DNA from: a virus
Strand: one strand, 5' to 3'
Length of the DNA: 35,123 nt
IMG/VR virus record: IMGVR_UViG_3300017992_000008
Location: 1-35,123 of that record
Shown: positions 29,211-35,123 of the stretch, piece by piece
Layout of the letters: each line of letters opens with the position of its first letter
How positions within the stretch are numbered: position 1 is the first letter of the stretch
The notes under the pieces: generated by a model
Told to the model about the DNA's origin: nothing
Database searches by the model: none
What the model saw: only the letters and a program-made list of their open reading frames with translations
Translations under genes and position numbers: made by a program

Positions 29211-32102
29211 TTACGCGGCAATTATCCAGAATGTAACAATGATATCGCCGTTAAGAGCTGCTGCGCCATTATTTTGCAAGTCTAGTGTAAAGGATCCAGC
29301 TGCTGGTTTTACCCTCTCTAATGACATTCTCGCATCATTGCTCCCAACGTTAGCCACAGTAGCCATAATTGCAGAGCTTGTTGTGCATATGCTATTGGTT
29401 ACTGTTAATGTTACCTGCGCTCCTGCTGCTGTTGTTTGGCCAGTATAGGTTGCTACTCCAACGTTTGCATTAATTGTTAGAGATACACCTGCTACACTTG
29501 CAGTTGCTGGTTGCAATGTTGCTATACCTGCAGCGTTAAGTGCTATTCCACCAGTACCTGCTTGGATTGTTGTACTTGATGTGGTATTTGTTGATCCTGC
29601 AGTAAGGTCTCTTGCTGCTGCTCCTGTACAAATATTTACAGCTTGAGCATCAGCATCGTTACCTATCGATATTACTCCTGCGCTTGAGTTCAATTCAAGA
29701 ACGCCATCTGCATCGATAAGGATCGTGTCATCTGAATCTATTGTAATATCACCTGTACCTGTTGAAGCAAGTGCAATGCCACCTGTACCAGCATTAAGAG
29801 CAAGTCCTGTAGCACCTGTTACATTACCCATGGTAATAGTATGTGCTATTGCATTTGTACCAATATTTAATGCGCCTGTACCACAATCAAGAACAAGACT
29901 TGTAGCTCCTGTACCATTACCCATAGTAATCGTTCGAGCTGCAGCACCTGTACCAATATTAATAGCTTGTGCATCTGCATCGTTACCTATAGATATTGCT
30001 CCTGCAGAACTATTAAGCTCTAATGCACCGTCAGCATCTAATAATAATGTATCATCTGAATCTATTGTAATGTCACCTGTGCCTGTAGATGCTAATGCTA
30101 GGCTTCCTGTTCCAGCAGTAACATTAACAGCCGTTGCACCTGTAGCATTACCAATATTGAGTGTATGCGCTATTGCGTTAGCACCTATATCTATAGCGCC
30201 TGTGCCTGATTCTATAGCTACCGCCGTTGCTCCTGTGCTATTACCAATTGTAATAGTATGAGCAACTGCATTTGTACCAATATTAAGTGCCCCTGTGCCA
30301 CAATCAAAGACTAAGCTTGTAGCTCCTGTGCCGTTACCAACTGTAATGGTTCTAGCTGCAGCGCCTGTACCTATATTGATATTTTGCGCATCTGCATCAT
30401 TACCTATAGATATTGCACCTGCACTTGAGTTGAGTTCAAGTACGCCATCTGCGTCTAATAGTAAGGTATCATCAGAATCTAATGTAATGTCACCTGTGCC
30501 TGTAGATGCTAATGCGATACCGCCTGTACCTGCATTAAGCGCAAGTGCCGTCGCACCAGTTACATTACCTATTGTTATTGTATGCGCTACTGCATTTGTA
30601 CCGATATTTAATGCTCCTGTACCACAATCTAATACAAGTGAAGTTGCACCTGTGCCATTACCTACAGTAATTGTTCTGGCTGCAGCACCGGTACCTATAT
30701 TTATTGCTTGTGCATCAGCGTCATTACCAATACTAATAGCGCCAGCAGAACTATTAAGTTCCAATACTCCATCAGCATCAATGAGAAGCGTATCATCAGA
30801 GTCCAAAGTTATATCACCTGTACCTGTGGATGCAAGAGCTATACCACCGGTTCCCGCATTAAGTGCGAGAGCTGTTGCCCCAGTTACATTACCTACAGTT
30901 ATTGTACGAGCCGCTGCGCCTGTACCTATATTGATGTTTTGTGCATCTGCATCATTACCTATACCAATAACGCCCGCTGAAGAGTTAAGTTCAAGAACTC
31001 CTGCTGCATCAATTGTTACAGCATCTGTAGAGGTTACCGCAACATCCCCTGTTCCAGATTGAATTACAGTGCCAGAAGTTGTTGTTGTAGACCCAACTGT
31101 TGTGGTATGAGCAGTAGCTGTAGTTCCAAAGTTAGCTGCTCCAGTTCCTACATCTACAGTTACAGAACTTGCGCCTGTAGAGTTACCTATTGTTACAGCT
31201 TTTGCAGCTGCGTCAGTTCCAAGTCCTATAGCTCCGGTTCCAGTAGCAAGAGTAAATGCTCCATTGCCACCAGTAACTGTCATGCCTCCGGTACCATAAT
31301 CACAGTCTATTCCACCGCCAGCGTTAGAAGCATCGATTATTATCGAGTTTGCTGCAGCTAATCCTGCATCTAAAGTTATACCACCAACGTCTGATATGAT
31401 GCCAACAGAATTAACCCCTGTTCCTTGATCCGAGCGTATTCTAATTGTTTCACTTGTTCCACCATCAGCATGTAAATATATCGTGTCTGCTGCATCACTA
31501 TCACCTGTAATTGTACAATCACCCGAAGTCATATTAAGATCAACGCCAGCTGTTACGGATGTTCCTGCTGTTACAGATGTAGCAGCTGTTAAAGATCCTG
31601 CAACTGATGGGCTAGCATCGAGATTAACTGTTACTGTAGCTCCAACTCCAGTAGTCCCAATATTTGTACCACCGGCTATAGAGGTTGCCCCTGCAAGTGG
31701 TGTAGCTGTTCCTGCATCTGTTGGGAACGAACTAGCTGTGGCTCCAGGCGCCCTAAGATCTATAGAGTTTGTTCCATTGACAAATGTAATACTACCGTCT
31801 CCAGATGTAAGATTTGCCCATACTGCTGCTGCTCCAGTTGCGCCAATAAGCAATTGCCCATCTGTACCATCAGGTGTAGCATCAGCTATCTCTATCCATG
31901 TTGCTGTAAGAGGTGAACCTGATTTAGCTGTAAGAATATAGACTTTACCTGTAGTGGTATTTACCCATAATCTTCCAAGCTCTGTAAGGTCATCCGATGC
32001 TGGAGCTCTCTCATATTCTAATGCAATATTTTTTAAATCTATTACCTCGACTTTCTTACCATATGAGGTAAATATGCGAGGCAAACTTTCTTTGATTGCC
32101 AT
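29211..32102 (-). CDS. Large tail-fibre/adhesin with nested beta repeats, 963 aa
   Basis: After an N-terminal attachment-like part (residues 1-70, GRLWVNTTTGKVYILT) the protein is a long string of Gly/Thr/Ala-rich beta repeats. Between about 29650 and 31015, units starting D-A-D-G-V-L-E-L-N-S-S-A-G repeat at spacings of 77, 108, 139 and 108 residues, that is 77 plus zero, one, two and one copies of a 31-residue sub-repeat (GTGALNIGTNAVAHTITIGN and so on). The C-terminal 110 residues (VATYTGQTTAAG, then SAIMATVANVGSNDARMSLE, ending IIVTFWIIAA) form the globular tip. Its shaft modules also occur in the 1085- and 536-residue proteins. AGGAG precedes the ATG. Confidence 0.65.
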   Translation of the reverse strand: MAIKESLPRIFTSYGKKVEVIDLKNIALEYERAPASDDLTELGRLWVNTTTGKVYILTAKSGSPLTATWIEIADATPDGTDGQLLIGATGAAAVWANLTSGDGSITFVNGTNSIDLRAPGATASSFPTDAGTATPLAGATSIAGGTNIGTTGVGATVTVNLDASPSVAGSLTAATSVTAGTSVTAGVDLNMTSGDCTITGDSDAADTIYLHADGGTSETIRIRSDQGTGVNSVGIISDVGGITLDAGLAAANSIIIDASNAGGGIDCDYGTGGMTVTGGNGAFTLATGTGAIGLGTDAAAKAVTIGNSTGASSVTVDVGTGAANFGTTATAHTTTVGSTTTTSGTVIQSGTGDVAVTSTDAVTIDAAGVLELNSSAGVIGIGNDADAQNINIGTGAAARTITVGNVTGATALALNAGTGGIALASTGTGDITLDSDDTLLIDADGVLELNSSAGAISIGNDADAQAINIGTGAAARTITVGNGTGATSLVLDCGTGALNIGTNAVAHTITIGNVTGATALALNAGTGGIALASTGTGDITLDSDDTLLLDADGVLELNSSAGAISIGNDADAQNINIGTGAAARTITVGNGTGATSLVFDCGTGALNIGTNAVAHTITIGNSTGATAVAIESGTGAIDIGANAIAHTLNIGNATGATAVNVTAGTGSLALASTGTGDITIDSDDTLLLDADGALELNSSAGAISIGNDADAQAINIGTGAAARTITMGNGTGATSLVLDCGTGALNIGTNAIAHTITMGNVTGATGLALNAGTGGIALASTGTGDITIDSDDTILIDADGVLELNSSAGVISIGNDADAQAVNICTGAAARDLTAGSTNTTSSTTIQAGTGGIALNAAGIATLQPATASVAGVSLTINANVGVATYTGQTTAAGAQVTLTVTNSICTTSSAIMATVANVGSNDARMSLERVKPAAGSFTLDLQNNGAAALNGDIIVTFWIIAA

Positions 32103-32163
32103 TATTATCTCCTAAAGTTAACCAATAATTCTTATTTCAATATACGTTGTCATTTAATTAATA

Positions 32164-33744
32164 TTAACGTCTATATGCCATTGGATTTGAAGCTGATAAA
32201 ATATCACTTAAAGCAAGAGATCTTTCAGCTTGTTGTACTGGTGTTGCTGCTTGCCCTCCACGAACTGCAGCTTCACCGCCAATCATTCCAGCTCCTCCAA
32301 GACCCATGCCTCCTAGACCTCCAAGTGCTGCTCCTACTGCTGCTCCAGGAAGTCCTCCTATTGCAAGACCCGCTAATGCTCCACCAGCTAATCCGCTACC
32401 TGCTCCAATCGCTCCTCCAACTATGGCTCCTGTACCTCTCTGCGCGAACTGCTTTTCTTTCTTTTGGAGTGCTTTGTTTTTCTTAAGTTTCTTTGCGGCG
32501 TTACGCACTGTCTTTCCATATTCCTTGTAATATGGCTTCATCTTCTCTTCTACTTTGTCAAAGAATCCTGGAACAAAGTTATAATTATTATCGCGCCTAA
32601 TTCTTGCAGCTATCTCGTATGGCTGCATTTCTAATTTGGTTTGGGCAATAAGATATTCTAAAACTCTAGCTCGTGCTTCTGGAGATTGATTAACGCTTGG
32701 GAGAGCCTTGGTAAATTTATCAAATATAATCTCTGTCATTCTACCCTGGCCCTTCATCTTTGCTGGCAAACGCTTATATAAGTCAGCTGAAAGTTTCTTT
32801 TGCTCTTGCGCATTAAGATTTAAATATGAATCTAGATTAAGACCAATCTTCTTATTAATAAGATCTGCAAAATTATTCCACGATTGGTACCCAAAGTTAG
32901 TTGCAGGATCGTTATTCATATCTCTCATTCGCTCAAGAACTGTAACATCTTCATGCAATTGCGCACTATTCTGTCGCATTTCAGCATAATCTTTGTAGTA
33001 TAGATCGTTAAGGGCTTTACGTTCTGCTAAAGATCGATTATATTTTTTTTCTGCAAGATCACTATCAAGCTTTACTTGCGCTCTCTCATCTGCCCGCCTA
33101 TCTAAATCTAATTTATCAAGTTTAGCTTGGAGTTTTCTATCTTCAAGAATAGTCTGCTGCACAGCACCTCTTCTATCTTGTATGTGTTTTGCTACTTGCA
33201 TATATTGTTGCTGAGTAAGGTTAGAGTTTGCCAATCTGTCTTCTAATGCTGATATATCATTAAGTTCGTCTGTGATTGCTATCTTATCATCTCTGGTCAT
33301 TCTATCATCTCGAGGAGCCGGTGCTCGTTGCGCAACAGCCTTACCAACATCTCGCAACTGGCCTTCTGGCATTTGTGTTAACTGTTGTTGTTCTATGCCT
33401 AATGCTTCTGGGGTAAATCCATACCTCTCTTGTGGTTGTTGCTGTTGTTGCATTCCAGCTTGTTGGCCCCCCATAACTCTCTGAAATTCTGATGCTCCTA
33501 GGCCTTGCATCATTTGAGGGAGCTGTTGCGAAGGAATTTGGGCATACTGAGATAATTCTTCATCAGGCATATTTGGATATCTAGCTTTTAATATTCGTCT
33601 GTTAGCGTCGAATTCTCTTCGTGTTCTATCTTGCTCTAATTTAGCTCCAAGATAGCCTCCGAGAATCTGACTCAATGTTCCCCCTAGCATTCCAATAGCT
33701 TGGCCTCCGGGGGTAAAATTCTGGAAATTTTGATCATAAGCCAT
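32164..33744 (-). CDS. Probable large ejection (internal virion) protein, 526 aa
   Basis: AGGAGT precedes the ATG. The N-terminal half is Gln-rich and charged, followed by helical coiled regions (about 170-290: RDDKIAITDELNDISALEDR; LDRRADERAQVKLDSDLAEK). Residues 440-500 are a Gly/Ala-rich membrane-active type stretch (GAIVGGAIGAGSGLAGGALA, continuing LAGLAIGGLPGAAVG). A glycine-zipper hydrophobic block near the C-terminus fits podoviral proteins ejected with the DNA to build a channel. It is the last of three such genes and starts 10 bases after the 667-residue gene. The role is inferred from composition and place. Confidence 0.6.
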   Translation of the reverse strand: MAYDQNFQNFTPGGQAIGMLGGTLSQILGGYLGAKLEQDRTRREFDANRRILKARYPNMPDEELSQYAQIPSQQLPQMMQGLGASEFQRVMGGQQAGMQQQQQPQERYGFTPEALGIEQQQLTQMPEGQLRDVGKAVAQRAPAPRDDRMTRDDKIAITDELNDISALEDRLANSNLTQQQYMQVAKHIQDRRGAVQQTILEDRKLQAKLDKLDLDRRADERAQVKLDSDLAEKKYNRSLAERKALNDLYYKDYAEMRQNSAQLHEDVTVLERMRDMNNDPATNFGYQSWNNFADLINKKIGLNLDSYLNLNAQEQKKLSADLYKRLPAKMKGQGRMTEIIFDKFTKALPSVNQSPEARARVLEYLIAQTKLEMQPYEIAARIRRDNNYNFVPGFFDKVEEKMKPYYKEYGKTVRNAAKKLKKNKALQKKEKQFAQRGTGAIVGGAIGAGSGLAGGALAGLAIGGLPGAAVGAALGGLGGMGLGGAGMIGGEAAVRGGQAATPVQQAERSLALSDILSASNPMAYRR

Positions 33745-33754
33745 TATTTTACTC

Positions 33755-35123
33755 CTAAGTTATACTTACATCATAATCGCTGCTCGTTAATCTAGTCGGC
33801 GAGGTAGCTACTGGATTTACTTGTATCGGTGCAGACTGATTAAGTGCTTGCATAATTCTTGATTGAACGAATGGTGTGGTTGCTTGTTGAAGTGCGCTTC
33901 CAGTTGCCATTAACGCTTCTGGTACGCCAGGCTGCTGAGGTATTCTTTCTAGTGGCATTTGAAGTTTCACTTGCTGGCCAGATAATGCTTCTGCTTGAGC
34001 AAGTTGATTTCTTTGTGCCTGCATTCTTGCACGCTCAACCATCTCTCTACCTCTAAGGCCTTCGCGCCTTACAGCCCTACCAAAAGCTTGCTCTTGTTGT
34101 TGTCCAGTTAATCTACTAAGAGCTTCTTGAGTTGCTCTATTAACTTCAATGCCTGCTTTTCGTTGTGCCAATGCTTGTCGTTTACCCCTAATAGCTGATT
34201 GTTTTATTTCCTGTCTTGCTAGTTGAGGTCCTATAGCTGCAAGCATTTGTGCATCTAACCCTCTTGTAAACATCTCTGCAGGTAATTGGCGCCCCATATA
34301 TCGTTCTGCTTGTTGTTGTAATGCTGGAACAAATCCTGCAAGTACAGGATTAATTGCCATTCCAGCCAAATCACCTTGAGGGGTATATTGTTGAGGAGTT
34401 TGAGGAAATATACCTAATCGTTGCCCTAATCCTCGAGCACCTCTAGCCAAAAGTTTATCTAGACCAAGCTCACGCCCTAGACCCATAGCAGCTTCACCTA
34501 TCTCTAGCCCAGTTCGTATTTGCTCTGCTCTACCTGGTTGACCTAGCCATTCACCTGCTGTTCTGACGCCACTACCAAGACTTTGTCTTAATCTTCCTAC
34601 TCTACCCTGTGGAGCCCTTCTTCTAAACAGTCCAAAACCTGTCCTTAATGTTGATCTTGGATCTTCTCCAGATATAAGTCCCGCAAGTCCTCTTGTTCCA
34701 CCTCTAAGCCATCCAGCACGTGTGCCAGATAATAATCTACCTAATTGTGCTAACTCAGGTTCAGGCCTTGATAATTTATTTAATGCAGCACCCAAACCAA
34801 GTCCTCCTAAAGCTCCAGCAGCTCCTCCTGCAACGGTTCCAAAGCCTGGACCTCCTAAAGCAGTTCCTATAAGCTGCCCTATAGAGGCTCCTCCCTGAGC
34901 ACCATATGGAGCAACTGCAGCTGCTGCTCTCTGCGCTGTAGTTCTTTCTGGACGCATCCTATTAATTAGTTCATCGTATGCTCTTAAAGTTTGGCTTTGT
35001 GGACGTCCTGTGCCAAACCTTGGAATCTCAGGAGCTCCTCGCTCATATGCTTGTTGTCCAATATTAATTAATTCTTGCGCCATCGGCCTTAATAATTCTG
35101 GCCGTTGTGGCTGACCTTCTTTA
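33755..35123 (-). CDS. Probable ejection (internal virion) protein, C-terminal part of the boundary-crossing gene
   Basis: This piece holds about residues 212-667 of the 667-residue protein that begins at 758 in the closed circle. It carries a Gly/Ala-rich, hydrophobic segment at about 289-328 of the whole protein (GASIGQLIGTALGGPGFGTV), a long Arg/Gln-rich helical region (RATQEALSRLTGQQQEQAFG; REGLRGREMVERARMQAQRN) and a Gln-rich tail ending YDVSIT. The stop at 33755 lies 10 bases before the next start. In this window it must be read together with bases 1-758; the 5' end is missing here. Confidence 0.65.
   Translation of the reverse strand, partial: KEGQPQRPELLRPMAQELINIGQQAYERGAPEIPRFGTGRPQSQTLRAYDELINRMRPERTTAQRAAAAVAPYGAQGGASIGQLIGTALGGPGFGTVAGGAAGALGGLGLGAALNKLSRPEPELAQLGRLLSGTRAGWLRGGTRGLAGLISGEDPRSTLRTGFGLFRRRAPQGRVGRLRQSLGSGVRTAGEWLGQPGRAEQIRTGLEIGEAAMGLGRELGLDKLLARGARGLGQRLGIFPQTPQQYTPQGDLAGMAINPVLAGFVPALQQQAERYMGRQLPAEMFTRGLDAQMLAAIGPQLARQEIKQSAIRGKRQALAQRKAGIEVNRATQEALSRLTGQQQEQAFGRAVRREGLRGREMVERARMQAQRNQLAQAEALSGQQVKLQMPLERIPQQPGVPEALMATGSALQQATTPFVQSRIMQALNQSAPIQVNPVATSPTRLTSSDYDVSIT
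35001..35123. repeat. Right copy of 123-bp terminal direct repeat
   Basis: This is identical to bases 1-123. Removing one copy leaves 35,000 bp and restores one continuous gene at the join. Confidence 0.95.

Noticed and set aside
29725-31361. Long plus-strand frames opposite the repeat-rich fibre gene
   Set aside because: They are Pro/Ala/Val- or Ser/Cys-rich mirror translations of the repeats on the other strand, without ribosome sites; the repeats keep the opposite frames open.

Overview
The window is the complete genome of a tailed, podovirus-like bacteriophage. Bases 1-123 are repeated exactly at 35001-35123, and one reading frame runs without a break across that join, so the unit genome is 35,000 bp and is circular or circularly permuted. 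The phage type rests on a recognisable virion set: large terminase, probable small terminase, P22-type portal, scaffold, N4-gp56-type major capsid protein, head-tail adaptor, P22 gp10-like tail hub, three probable ejection proteins and several tail-fibre proteins. The DNA is AT-rich, Shine-Dalgarno sites are strong (AGGAG, AAGGAG), promoters are sigma70-like, and TGA is used as a stop, so the code looks standard. The host cannot be named. I recognise no integrase, lysogeny repressor, DNA polymerase, helicase, endolysin or CRISPR array, which suggests a lytic phage that depends on host replication.

Layout in circular order. (1) 20023 down to 16143, minus strand: the early/packaging block, with a winged-helix replication-type protein, a RusA-like protein, the probable small terminase, small membrane and Cys-rich proteins, then TerL. 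(2) 14745 to 11217, minus: a PD-(D/E)XK nuclease, a structured non-coding gap of about 300 bases, the portal and two small basic proteins. (3) 9086 to 11153, plus: an island of eight small, mostly overlapping unknown genes with its own promoters, lying between the portal and scaffold genes. (4) 9018 to 2143, minus: unknown protein, scaffold, capsid, structural protein, small protein, adaptor, tail hub. (5) 1679 to 2146, plus: one lone beta-rich protein. (6) 1591 through the contig ends to 32164, minus: three ejection proteins. (7) 32102 to 22398, minus: repeat-rich tail fibres, accessory proteins and a tRNA-Glu. (8) 20678 to 22218, plus: a coiled-coil protein and an ERF-family annealing protein, driven by a strong promoter in a 650-base control region (20024-20677) that is the best candidate for the replication origin.

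How it works together: ERF with the winged-helix protein probably supports recombination-linked replication. The terminase pair packages DNA through the portal into an N4-gp56 shell built on the scaffold. Adaptor and hub close the head, ejection proteins form the conduit, and paralogous fibres with YadA-head-like repeats and C1q-like tips bind the host.

Features most worth a second look are the long hairpins at gene junctions, several fully paired only as minus-strand RNA; three tandem hairpin repeats ahead of the capsid gene; a near-perfect 17-bp hairpin inside a coding sequence of the plus-strand island; a structured gap beside the portal gene; a fibre cassette that was duplicated and then partly deleted; and a fibre whose repeat units differ by exact multiples of 31 residues.
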